A stretch of 46,249 nucleotides of DNA. It comes from SVQP01 sp045658965 (lineage in GTDB: Bacteria > Bacillota > Clostridia > Oscillospirales > CAG-272). Position numbers and translations under genes: made by a program. The stretch covers positions 1 to 46,249 of the forward strand of contig JAZOVZ010000080.1 in NCBI GenBank assembly GCA_045658965.1, written 5' to 3'. Position 1 is the stretch's first letter. Each line of letters starts with the position of its first letter. Positions 16,431 to 23,194 of the stretch are shown piece by piece. The notes beneath the pieces are model-generated. The model searched no databases. It was not told the origin of the DNA and was given only the letters and a program-made list of their open reading frames with translations.

Positions 16431-16475
16431 GATGCACGCCGGCGTGTGATGATATGCCAAGCCTGCGGCTTGGAT
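16431..16475. repeat. Palindromic repeat (GATGATAT family)
   Basis: Two hairpins, GCACGCC/GGCGTGT and CCAAGCC-TGC-GGCTTGG, joined by GATGATATG. The last 30 bp recur almost unchanged at 20170-20200. It lies just downstream of the YwaF-like gene and may end or protect its transcript. Confidence 0.65.
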
Positions 16476-16487
16476 AAAAATGCCTGT

Positions 16488-17261
16488 TTATATTCCTTGA
16501 TTGTTTTTGCGTTTTACTGCCCAAAGTATCAAATGCACTATAATTTCTACCGCGAAAAATACGGCAACGTTCAAAAACGGCATAATAAACGGCGCAATCG
16601 ATTCGGGAATGATGTAAAACGGATCGCGAACGACAAAAAACCAATTGAAAAAATGAGAATAGCCGTCCGCCGTGCCGTTATATGCGTAATTACCGATCAT
16701 AGCCCACAGCGTCATACAAACAACGACAACCAAATCCCGATAACTTTTTTTGAGATTGAATTTGTCGTGCTCATAGATCAAGGTCAGAAATCCGTAGATG
16801 GTCATGATACTGTGAAAGATCAGTGTCTGTATCACGCGATAAGAAAGCGGATGAACTGCATGCCACATGACCCCCGCAGGATAGATCAGATATACAAGAT
16901 TTGATATGAAACCGAGCAATACGAAGGAGTGTCTGAACTTTTCAAGAAAACGGTTGTGATAACTCAAAAAGCAAAGCACACACATAGCGGTACAGGCGTG
17001 AAAAGGTAATTTTTCAATGTCGATTTCCCCGTATGCCAAAGGCATCAAAAACAAATCTGCTACGTATAGCCCAAATGCGATGTGCGCAAATGCTCGAGCT
17101 GTCTTTTCTTTTGCGCGGTCACTCTTGTTTTTCAAAAAGAGCAATACGGTAACGACCGTTATTATGGTCAGAGCAAGATAGAAAAAATGCCACCCGCCAA
17201 ACAAAGAAAAGATCTCGCCGCCCTTTTTGTCAGACAAAAGATTGTGTAAAAAATGATACAT
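16488..17261 (-). CDS. YwaF/TMEM-like integral membrane protein (TIGR02206 type)
   Basis: A 257-residue protein with about seven hydrophobic helices, of the YwaF/TP0381 membrane family of unknown function. Features are the early GGWHFFYLALT helix, an LPFHACTAMCVLCF segment near residue 83 and a late HFFNWFFVVRDPFYIIPES loop. I chose the ATG at 17261 because it follows a GGCGGTGGAG leader and a perfect sigma-A promoter; the longer frame to 17354 would start upstream of that promoter. Confidence 0.8.
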   Translation of the reverse strand: MYHFLHNLLSDKKGGEIFSLFGGWHFFYLALTIITVVTVLLFLKNKSDRAKEKTARAFAHIAFGLYVADLFLMPLAYGEIDIEKLPFHACTAMCVLCFLSYHNRFLEKFRHSFVLLGFISNLVYLIYPAGVMWHAVHPLSYRVIQTLIFHSIMTIYGFLTLIYEHDKFNLKKSYRDLVVVVCMTLWAMIGNYAYNGTADGYSHFFNWFFVVRDPFYIIPESIAPFIMPFLNVAVFFAVEIIVHLILWAVKRKNNQGI

Positions 17262-17285
17262 ATCTCCACCGCCTTTCTTGGGTTT

Positions 17286-17314
17286 AGTATAGCATAAAAT
17301 CGGCGGGGTGTCAA
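17286..17314 (-). promoter_or_regulatory. Sigma-A promoter
   Basis: TTGACA (17309-17314) and TATACT (17286-17291) on the minus strand, 17 bp apart. The -35 region TTGACACCCCGCCGA is repeated at the promoter of the small gene at 19969. Confidence 0.85.
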
Positions 17315-17348
17315 GTTTGGCTCGTAGGGCGGGGGCTCCGGCAAAAAA

Positions 17349-17372
17349 GGACACCCACGGGTGTCCTTTTTT
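17349..17372. terminator. Bidirectional terminator
   Basis: GGACACC / GGTGTCC stem (17349-17355 with 17360-17366) with six A residues before and six T residues after. It closes the SUFU-domain gene that ends at 17402. Confidence 0.85.
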
Positions 17373-17401
17373 GCTGAGGTGGGTTGGCAGAAAAGATGCA
17401 A

Positions 17402-18013
17402 TTAAAATTTTTCGCTTCTATGTCTCTCGGAAAGGAAGTGTTGCTTTCCGTCATGCTCCGGATACAGATATTCGCTGAATGCCTGCCGTCCGATTTTCTT
17501 TAAATGGTCAAGATCTTGCTTGGTGAGAAGAACGGTTTGTAAGCAAGCGACGGTTTTAAACAGCCCAAGCTTGCAGCGCAGTACATCGACGTTTTCGATA
17601 ATTTGCGGAAACTCGAGGAATGCCGCAATCATTTCATCGTCGGGATCGTCGTTTTCCCACTCAAAGCTGTGTGAATAGGTGACATGCGTTTTGTAGAATT
17701 TCGCATATGATGCGATCATGGTCAGCTTGGCACCGTACCATGCAACAACATTTTTGTCATGCAGGTCCTCATTTTGATCTACGAACATCAAGTATTCGTT
17801 GTACATGCCGATTGTGTTGGCGATCTTGGGCATTTTATAATCGCTCGCACCCATGGTGACAAGCTTCCAGAACGGATATTTTTCGGTAGGCTCATACAAA
17901 AGAACGTCAACGTGGAATCCGTTATCAATCATGGGGTGCAGTACCATGCAATCGTTCTGCTCAAAATATTTATCAAAATGCTTTGTGAGCTTGTCCATCT
18001 CCCGTACTTTCAT
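17402..18013 (-). CDS. Suppressor-of-fused (SUFU) domain protein
   Basis: A 203-residue soluble protein. Residues about 10-190 match the bacterial SUFU domain: HVDVLLYEPTEKYPFWKLVT near residue 33, followed by MGASDYKMP. Such proteins are common as lone genes and also as immunity proteins in polymorphic toxin systems, but no toxin is nearby, so the role is open. The ATG at 18013 has a weak GGGAAAG site; a second ATG five codons on is possible. It lies 36 bp after the GH43 gene in the same direction. Confidence 0.75.
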   Translation of the reverse strand: MKVREMDKLTKHFDKYFEQNDCMVLHPMIDNGFHVDVLLYEPTEKYPFWKLVTMGASDYKMPKIANTIGMYNEYLMFVDQNEDLHDKNVVAWYGAKLTMIASYAKFYKTHVTYSHSFEWENDDPDDEMIAAFLEFPQIIENVDVLRCKLGLFKTVACLQTVLLTKQDLDHLKKIGRQAFSEYLYPEHDGKQHFLSERHRSEKF

Positions 18014-18049
18014 GTTTCTTTCCCGTCCTTGTGATTTTATTTGTATTGG

Positions 18050-18970
18050 TTACACCCGATCCGCGTACCGCTCGGCGGTGATGATGCCGCCATGCACGTG
18101 CAGCTTGCAAACTCGCGCGGTTCTTGCTTCGGAAAATTCCTCGCGCGCGTCGCTTGCATAATCGCGGCCGTGGTAGATGGCGTAGTATTGTCCCTTGTAT
18201 TTGATCACGCTGTGGTGTCCCGATCCCTCTTCAAACTCGTTTTTGATCATAACGGGATCAAACGCACCGTCCCGCGTGTGCTTGACGAAATCCACGCGCG
18301 TCAGATCCGGCTCATCCGTGTGCGCGGCAGCGTAGCCGATGTGATAGGAGTCGTTGTCGTAGCAGCCGCCGCTGTACATCAGATACTGCCAGCCGTCCTC
18401 ATAAAACCAGAATGCGCCCTCGATGGTGTGCCAATCCTTGCCGTCGCCAAAGCGATCTCTCTTGAAGATCTCCGCGTCCATGGTGGGCACAATGACCTCT
18501 TTAGGTTGATTGGCGGGAGTCATGGGGTCAAGCAGTTTGCCCACAAAGATGCGCGTACCGATGCGCTCGCAGTTCACGTTGTCCTCGGCGTACCATAAAA
18601 ACAGACCGTTTTCCGTCTCTACCACGTGCGAATCGATGGAAAAACGCTTGTAAAAGCAGGTTTCGTTTGTAAACGGTCCGAGCGGGGAATCGGCAACCGC
18701 TGCGTGCATGTATTGAAATTCCTCGTCGGTCGAGCAGGAAACGTAGAGATAGTATTTGCCTTGATGCTTGATGACAGACGGTGCCCAATAATCGCGCCTA
18801 CCTGCAAACGAGGCAACGATTCCTTCGTAATGCCAAATGCCGAACAGATCGTCGGCGGAATATGCCTCCACGCCTTTGGTGGCGGTCACGTACAGGTAGA
18901 GCTTGCCCCCATCCTCAAAGATAAAGGGGTCGGGCTGGTGCTTGCCAGCAACGTCAAATTTCAGCTTCAT
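18050..18970 (-). CDS. Glycoside hydrolase family 43 enzyme
   Basis: A 306-residue five-bladed beta-propeller enzyme with no signal peptide, so it acts inside the cell on short sugars, probably arabinose- or xylose-containing oligomers. The three acidic residues of the family are visible: D14 in QPDPF (general base), D113 in SIDSH (pKa modulator) and E184 in HTIEGAF (general acid). The length is that of a single-domain GH43 without a binding module. GGAGG lies 8 nt before the ATG. The specificity within GH43 cannot be set from sequence alone. Confidence 0.88.
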   Translation of the reverse strand: MKLKFDVAGKHQPDPFIFEDGGKLYLYVTATKGVEAYSADDLFGIWHYEGIVASFAGRRDYWAPSVIKHQGKYYLYVSCSTDEEFQYMHAAVADSPLGPFTNETCFYKRFSIDSHVVETENGLFLWYAEDNVNCERIGTRIFVGKLLDPMTPANQPKEVIVPTMDAEIFKRDRFGDGKDWHTIEGAFWFYEDGWQYLMYSGGCYDNDSYHIGYAAAHTDEPDLTRVDFVKHTRDGAFDPVMIKNEFEEGSGHHSVIKYKGQYYAIYHGRDYASDAREEFSEARTARVCKLHVHGGIITAERYADRV

Positions 18971-19101
18971 AACGTAGTCCTCCGATGGTTGTCAAATTTA
19001 TATATGGGAAATATGGCAGATGCGCAGGCTGAAGGGTGTCGAGGCAACGCAGGGCGTGCTTTTCGTGCCGCTAAATCCGCTTGGCAGCCCTAACACAAAA
19101 G

Positions 19102-19119
19102 GCACTGCATGTGCAGTGC
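19102..19119 (-). terminator. Hairpin downstream of small membrane gene
   Basis: Perfect palindrome GCACTGCATGTGCAGTGC followed on the minus strand by CTTTTGT, 29 bp after the stop at 19149. Confidence 0.6.
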
Positions 19120-19148
19120 GCTTTGGTCGCTTGAAGCGAAAGATGCTT

Positions 19149-19358
19149 TTATTGTTCACGCCGTTGCTTGTCCTGCTTTTTTTCTTTGAGACGTTTTGCA
19201 AAAACAATGGCGTATAAAACGACGGATGCCAGCAGCAGCGGCACAGCCAAAATGCTTACGGCAAAGGGGAGCCCTTCACGCAGATTCCAGAGATTGATTA
19301 CGTTGCCAAGCAACAGGCACAAGGTCGCGATCAGTTGAAGAACGTTCACATTTTTCAT
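19149..19358 (-). CDS. Small two-helix membrane protein, unknown
   Basis: A 69-residue protein with two hydrophobic helices (about residues 6-24 and 31-53) and a strongly basic tail (KRLKEKKQDKQRRE). I do not recognise it. The leader AAAGGCGGTGGAGCT before the ATG is nearly the same as that of the YwaF-like gene at 17261, which supports a real translation start. Confidence 0.6.
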   Translation of the reverse strand: MKNVNVLQLIATLCLLLGNVINLWNLREGLPFAVSILAVPLLLASVVLYAIVFAKRLKEKKQDKQRREQ

Positions 19359-19457
19359 AGCTCCACCGCCTTTCTTGAAAGCATTATATCACATATTTTT
19401 GCATTTTTCAATATATTTGAAGAAATTTTTCAATCGGTGTGATGTCTTGTTCAACCA

Positions 19458-19677
19458 AGGAGCGGCGGCTGCGGCTAAAAAGATGCCTTGAAGGTGTCCT
19501 ATGTTCCGGAATCTCGCCTTTGGCGAGAATACCCTCGCCCTGCGCCTGGAGAATGTCTCGCTTCGCGAGCCGCTCTCCGATCTTCGGGCGGGGTATACGA
19601 ACCGGATTTCTTGCGCCCGCGGGGCGCAAGAAAACCCGGTTCGATGAAGGAGTGGCACCTCCAGCAAAAAAGATGCC
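19458..19677. repeat. Hairpin-rich direct-repeat region
   Basis: Two imperfect 30-bp direct repeats (19458-19487 and 19647-19677, ending AAAAAGATGCC) flank about 160 bp of nested hairpins. These include TCTCGCC/GGCGAGA and a long one around 19600-19640 (AACCGG...CCGGTT enclosing CTTGCGCC/GGCGCAAG). No credible gene is present on either strand. Confidence 0.55.
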
Positions 19678-19690
19678 ATTTCAAAAACAA

Positions 19691-19969
19691 TTATTTTTTA
19701 CGGTATTTATAGATGGTTGCTTGAATTTTTTCAACCAATGCTGTTTTATCTTCAACTTTTATTTCTTCCAAAGGATTTTTCCATCCCTCTGCGTCATCAC
19801 TTGAAACAACAGTGATGAAATAGGAATGCATACTTTCTATATAGCCTACATCTATCAGCATTCCATCTTTATAATGAATTTCGATCATATCTTCGTCATC
19901 TTCTAAAATAAACGAGATTTTTCCACCTGACAAATTGAGCTTTTTATAATCGTCATACCATTTTTTCAT
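19691..19969 (-). CDS. Small hypothetical protein
   Basis: A 92-residue soluble acidic protein I do not recognise. It has an amphipathic start (KKWYDDYKKL), a beta-rich centre (ISFILEDDEDMIEIHYKDG) and a basic helical end (IQATIYKYRKK). The ATG at 19969 follows AAAGGTGG at good spacing and a sigma-A promoter, so it is very likely expressed. Base composition is more AT-rich than the neighbouring metabolic genes, which may point to transfer. Confidence 0.6.
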   Translation of the reverse strand: MKKWYDDYKKLNLSGGKISFILEDDEDMIEIHYKDGMLIDVGYIESMHSYFITVVSSDDAEGWKNPLEEIKVEDKTALVEKIQATIYKYRKK

Positions 19970-19992
19970 CACCACACCACCTTTCTGAGTTT

Positions 19993-20022
19993 ATTATAGC
20001 ATACTGGTCGGCGGGGTGTCAA
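19993..20022 (-). promoter_or_regulatory. Sigma-A promoter
   Basis: TTGACA (20017-20022) and TATAAT (19993-19998) on the minus strand, 18 bp apart. The -35 and its downstream bases are the same as at 17300-17314. Confidence 0.8.
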
Positions 20023-20039
20023 GTCTGCGCAACTCAATC

Positions 20040-20194
20040 ACGCCATAGGCGTGTATATCATCAAGGCGAAGCCTTGTATATCATCAAGCCGCAGAAGGAT
20101 GCACGCTGACGCGTGATGAGATACAAGGGCGCTCTGCGCCCTTGATGATATGCACCTCGCTTCGCGCGTTGATGATATGCCAAGCCTGCGGCTT
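20040..20194. repeat. Array of short hairpins with ATATCATCA/TGATGATAT linkers
   Basis: At least five palindromes (CACGCCatagGCGTG, AAGGCgaaGCCTT, GCACGCtgaCGCGTG, AAGGGCGCtctGCGCCCTT and CCAAGCCtgcGGCTTGG) are joined by the word TATATCATCAA or its complement TTGATGATATG. Shares its last unit with 16448-16475. It fills the space between tRNA-Cys and the small gene at 19691-19969. Confidence 0.75.
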
Positions 20195-20198
20195 GGAT

Positions 20199-20228
20199 AA
20201 AAAAATTCCGAGAACAAAGTTCTCGGAA
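20199..20228 (-). terminator. Terminator of tRNA-Cys
   Basis: Perfect 10-bp stem TTCCGAGAAC / GTTCTCGGAA with an AAA loop (20206-20228). On the minus strand it is followed by seven T residues, directly after the tRNA. Confidence 0.88.
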
Positions 20229-20233
20229 TTTTT

Positions 20234-20307
20234 TGGGGGTGCCACCCGGAATCGAACCCGGGATAGAGGTGTTGCAGACCTTTGCCTTACCGCTTGGCCA
20301 TGGCACC
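20234..20307 (-). tRNA. tRNA-Cys (GCA)
   Basis: Cloverleaf on the minus strand: acceptor GGTGCCA/TGGCACC, D-arm GCC...GGC, anticodon loop CTGCAAC with anticodon GCA, T-arm CCGGG TTCGATT CCGGG. CCA is encoded. The discriminator base reads C, whereas tRNA-Cys nearly always has U73. A 17-bp-spaced sigma-A promoter and a strong terminator frame it. Confidence 0.92.
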
Positions 20308-20326
20308 GTATTTCGTTGACTCGGAT

Positions 20327-20355
20327 ATTATAGCACAACACTTTGGCTTTGTCAA
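20327..20355 (-). promoter_or_regulatory. Sigma-A promoter of tRNA-Cys
   Basis: TTGACA (20350-20355) and TATAAT (20327-20332) on the minus strand, 17 bp apart. Confidence 0.88.
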
Positions 20356-20435
20356 GTCTTTTTTGAGTAAATTTTTGTTTTATTTTTTCTATTGTCATTA
20401 TATGCGGATATAGGGCAAAAAGTTATGCGTAATAT

Positions 20436-20827
20436 CCCCCGAGTGTCATCCTGAGCGGAGAGAGGATGACACATTGTGGCATCCGAACGCAGTCGAAGTT
20501 TTGCAGAGTGTATATTTCGCAGCAAACTGCGAAATGGAACGGAGCAAAACCGACGAGGGCATAGCGCCAAGCGCTTGACCGAGGAAGGGATCTGCAAACG
20601 GGACGGTAAAGTCGCCTGCATAAAGTAATATTCGATACAGTAAACGGTTTATCAAAAGCTATGCGGTGTCGTTTGCTTAAAAAACGTTGAGAAGCCCATC
20701 GGAGATCCTCAAAACGCTCACCGCGTTTTGACTTTCAAAAATCAGCAATTTGTTGCAGATTTTTGAAAGTTCGACTTCGAAAACATCCACCCGGGATGTT
20801 TTCTCCGCTCAGGATGACACTCGGGGG
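20436..20827. mobile_element. MITE-like element, copy 2 (392 bp)
   Basis: Perfect 25-bp terminal inverted repeats at 20436-20460 and 20803-20827 (CCCCCGAGTGTCATCCTGAG and on). The right-hand 120 bp matches copy 1 at 13533-13827; the left interior differs. Internal palindromes include AAAACGC/GCGTTTT and AAAAATC/GATTTTT. No coding capacity. Reading the ORFs inside as genes would be wrong. Confidence 0.8.
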
Positions 20828-20834
20828 ACACAGT

Positions 20835-20865
20835 ACACCCCCTTGCCATGGGTGCAAGGGGGTGT
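20835..20865 (-). terminator. Terminator of the glycosidase-like gene
   Basis: 12-bp stem ACACCCCCTTGC / GCAAGGGGGTGT just after the stop at 20874. The T-tract on the minus strand is poor, so the assignment rests on stem strength and position. Confidence 0.55.
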
Positions 20866-20873
20866 GGTTTTGA

Positions 20874-22952
20874 TCAATATTCGCGATACAAGTAATTGAA
20901 TCTGCCGATGGGGGCGGTATCACCGTTGACGTAGAAGTCCATAACGTTGGGCTCTTGCATGTTGTCGCTCCACTTGAACTCAAAGCACAGAGGAGGCAAT
21001 ACGCCCAAAGCGGTACGGGGAACGGACAAGGTCAGCGTTTTGCCGTTAACGGCAATCTCTGCATCGGCTACCTTTTCCCATGTAAAGCTCTTGGGATCGA
21101 CCGTGCGCACGTAACGCTCAATCGCGGTCTTGCCGTCCTTGGGAGAGGTGCGGTTGACTACGAAGTCATAGCCCTCCCAGCCGTTGGATTTGACGCGGTC
21201 GGTATCGATAAAGAGCGTCATCCAGCCGCTTTCCGTCGGCTCGGTGATGTCGTTTGCGCACTCTACGTAGAAGTAGATATTGTCAGCGTCACGCGCCACC
21301 TTGGCGGCAACGATGTCGTTTCTGCCCGTGAAGTTGGTGTAATGCGTACCCTTAAAGCCGTCGTGGTCGCGGTGCACGGCAGTACCCTTATCGCAAACGT
21401 AACGCGGCGAAACGTCTGCCCATTGCTCAGCCGAGCCGTCCATGATAATGGTCTTGGGCGCGGACAGCTTCTGACGCTGAGTAGCACCCTTGAAGCGGCG
21501 GATGTTGGAGCAGAGCTGCAGGTAGTAGGTATCGAGATAGCCGTCGCGGTCGGGCTCAATGTCGCGGCTGTGCTCGCGGTCGTACTGGTCAACCATGGCA
21601 AGCTGCGTGGAGTCGTTATCGCTCAGCCACGGCTCGTGGAACTGACCCATGATCCACTCGTTCCAGCCCGTAACGAATACGATATCGGGGCCGATGTCAA
21701 GGGCTCTTTCCCATTGCTCCTGAATGTTGTAGCCGTACTTGTAGGACTCCTTGTCCAGCAGCTTGTGACCGAACTGCTTGGTGTAGGAGCGTCCGAAGGT
21801 GTCCTTATCGTTAAAGTGGGTGCAGATGCGGTCCTTGTTGGCGTTCTGACCAACACCGACAGTCATCATTTCGCAAGAGCCGTCGGGGCGTGCACCGTAT
21901 TTATGCTGCGGTGCGATCTCCAGCCAGCCCCAATGGTCGGGTCTGGAGGGGCCGCAGCCGTAGCCGGGCTGACCGGGACGGAAGGTAAAGAAGTTACGGA
22001 TCTCGTCCAGCATCTTGGTCTCCTCCTCGCAGCAGCCCTTTTCGGGGAGCGATTCGGGATAACCCATGATCATGGGCTTGCCGTCCAGCATGTACCAAAG
22101 GTCGGAATAAAGACCGGGCGCGTACAGGTTCTGGTAGAGTGCGCGCAGCATGTAATCGGAGGTCTTCATAGGTCCGAAATTGAGCATGAATGCTACCTTG
22201 GGGGTATCTACGCCGTCCTCTCTCATCTTGCGCATCTCTTCAAACAGCGGCTCGTAAGCCATACGCCAGAGCAGCGCGCCGTTGGTGCAGTCAAACAGCA
22301 GGAAATCCACGCCTGCGTTGTGCAGCATGGACATATGGTGACGGATGATATAGGGGTCAATATCCTGATAGAAGCCGTAGAGCGGCTCGTGCCAGAAGCA
22401 CTGGAAGGGACGCTCGCCCCACGCGGGGTGATCCTTGCGGTACTCGGCAGCAGGGTATTTGTCAAGCACGTCCACCACGTCCACGGGGCGCAGATTGGTG
22501 TGCTGCTGGTGCCAGGTCCAGTAGAAGATACCGACTTGTCTGTCGTTCTTGGGACCCACGTCCTCAACCGAGAGCACGGGTCTGCCCAGCATATCCACAG
22601 CCTCCCAGGTGTCCGAGTCGATGTGACGGATGGCACTGTCGGGCACGGGGGTATAGGTCACCTGCTTATAAGCGGGAGTGTCCAAAAATTCGATGGCATG
22701 CACCTTTGCGTGGCTGTCTACGACCACCTTGACGTCGTGCACGCCCGCAAACTTGGTGATGTTGCAGTATGCAATATCGCGTGCGTCCTTGTTGTTGAGC
22801 GCGGCAACGCCCACGGGGGTATCGCCTACGTAGATGGTGGCAAGATCCGCATTTTCCGCGCCGCTGAATTCCACCTTGGCGCAGATTGCGCCCGTGCCGA
22901 AGTCACAGCCGGGGAAGCGGAAGGTCTTGCGATCAAGATTGGCATTTGACAT
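20874..22952 (-). CDS. Multidomain glycoside hydrolase-like protein (GH71/GH99-type barrel)
   Basis: A 692-residue protein with no signal peptide. Residues about 10-120 form a beta-sandwich like a CBM6/35-type module. Residues about 130-500 look like a TIM barrel of the GH71/GH99 kind (GIFYWTWH near the start, FLLFDCTNG, MLNFGPM, and VFVTGWNEWIMG near residue 435 with a likely catalytic Glu). Residues about 530-690 resemble a DOMON/CBM9-like sugar-binding domain (IYFYVECAND, TLFIDTDR). It probably cuts a glycan, but the family and substrate are inferred only. I chose the ATG at 22952 for its AGGAGG site; the longer frame to 23150 crosses the promoter. Confidence 0.7.
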   Translation of the reverse strand: MSNANLDRKTFRFPGCDFGTGAICAKVEFSGAENADLATIYVGDTPVGVAALNNKDARDIAYCNITKFAGVHDVKVVVDSHAKVHAIEFLDTPAYKQVTYTPVPDSAIRHIDSDTWEAVDMLGRPVLSVEDVGPKNDRQVGIFYWTWHQQHTNLRPVDVVDVLDKYPAAEYRKDHPAWGERPFQCFWHEPLYGFYQDIDPYIIRHHMSMLHNAGVDFLLFDCTNGALLWRMAYEPLFEEMRKMREDGVDTPKVAFMLNFGPMKTSDYMLRALYQNLYAPGLYSDLWYMLDGKPMIMGYPESLPEKGCCEEETKMLDEIRNFFTFRPGQPGYGCGPSRPDHWGWLEIAPQHKYGARPDGSCEMMTVGVGQNANKDRICTHFNDKDTFGRSYTKQFGHKLLDKESYKYGYNIQEQWERALDIGPDIVFVTGWNEWIMGQFHEPWLSDNDSTQLAMVDQYDREHSRDIEPDRDGYLDTYYLQLCSNIRRFKGATQRQKLSAPKTIIMDGSAEQWADVSPRYVCDKGTAVHRDHDGFKGTHYTNFTGRNDIVAAKVARDADNIYFYVECANDITEPTESGWMTLFIDTDRVKSNGWEGYDFVVNRTSPKDGKTAIERYVRTVDPKSFTWEKVADAEIAVNGKTLTLSVPRTALGVLPPLCFEFKWSDNMQEPNVMDFYVNGDTAPIGRFNYLYREY

Positions 22953-22983
22953 GGTAAGTACCTCCTTTAGGTTCTTTGTACAT

Positions 22984-23012
22984 ATGATACCATTATTTTT
23001 GCAGAATGTCAA
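22984..23012 (-). promoter_or_regulatory. Sigma-A promoter
   Basis: TTGACA (23007-23012) and TATCAT (22984-22989) on the minus strand, 17 bp apart, before the glycosidase-like gene. Confidence 0.75.
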
Positions 23013-23096
23013 TCGGGTTGGGAAAAATAGACAAAAGAAATGCGGAGCGCTTAGAAATGTATGGGTAGTAAAACGATACGGATGTGCGATAGATAG

Positions 23097-23136
23097 GCTT
23101 CCCCTCGGGGGACGCCTTTTTGGCGCGTGCCCGTGC
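23097..23136. repeat. Dispersed repeat fragment
   Basis: About 40 bp (GGCTTCCCCTCGGGGG and on) match 124-166 with few changes, so this is a solitary end of the inverted-repeat element seen at the start of the window. Confidence 0.5.
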
Positions 23137-23159
23137 TGCTTTCTTGACATGCCAAACGC

Positions 23160-23188
23160 AAAAACCGCCGCGCCAAGCGGCGCGGCGG
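23160..23188 (-). terminator. Terminator of the repeat lipoprotein gene
   Basis: Perfect 10-bp stem CCGCCGCGCC / GGCGCGGCGG with an AAGC loop (23165-23188) and five T residues on the minus strand, 6 bp after the stop. Confidence 0.88.
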
Positions 23189-23194
23189 GGAAGG

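Noticed and set aside
17402..18013. Immunity gene of a polymorphic toxin locus
   Set aside because: SUFU proteins can be immunity proteins, but no toxin, secretion or cassette genes are beside it.
19389..19690. Small genes on either strand
   Set aside because: All frames run through nested hairpins and direct repeats, with arginine- and serine-rich translations and no ribosome binding site.
20955..22949. Long plus-strand open frame of 664 codons
   Set aside because: It lies antisense to the glycosidase-like gene, which has a promoter, ribosome binding site and domains. The antisense translation shows no family motif.
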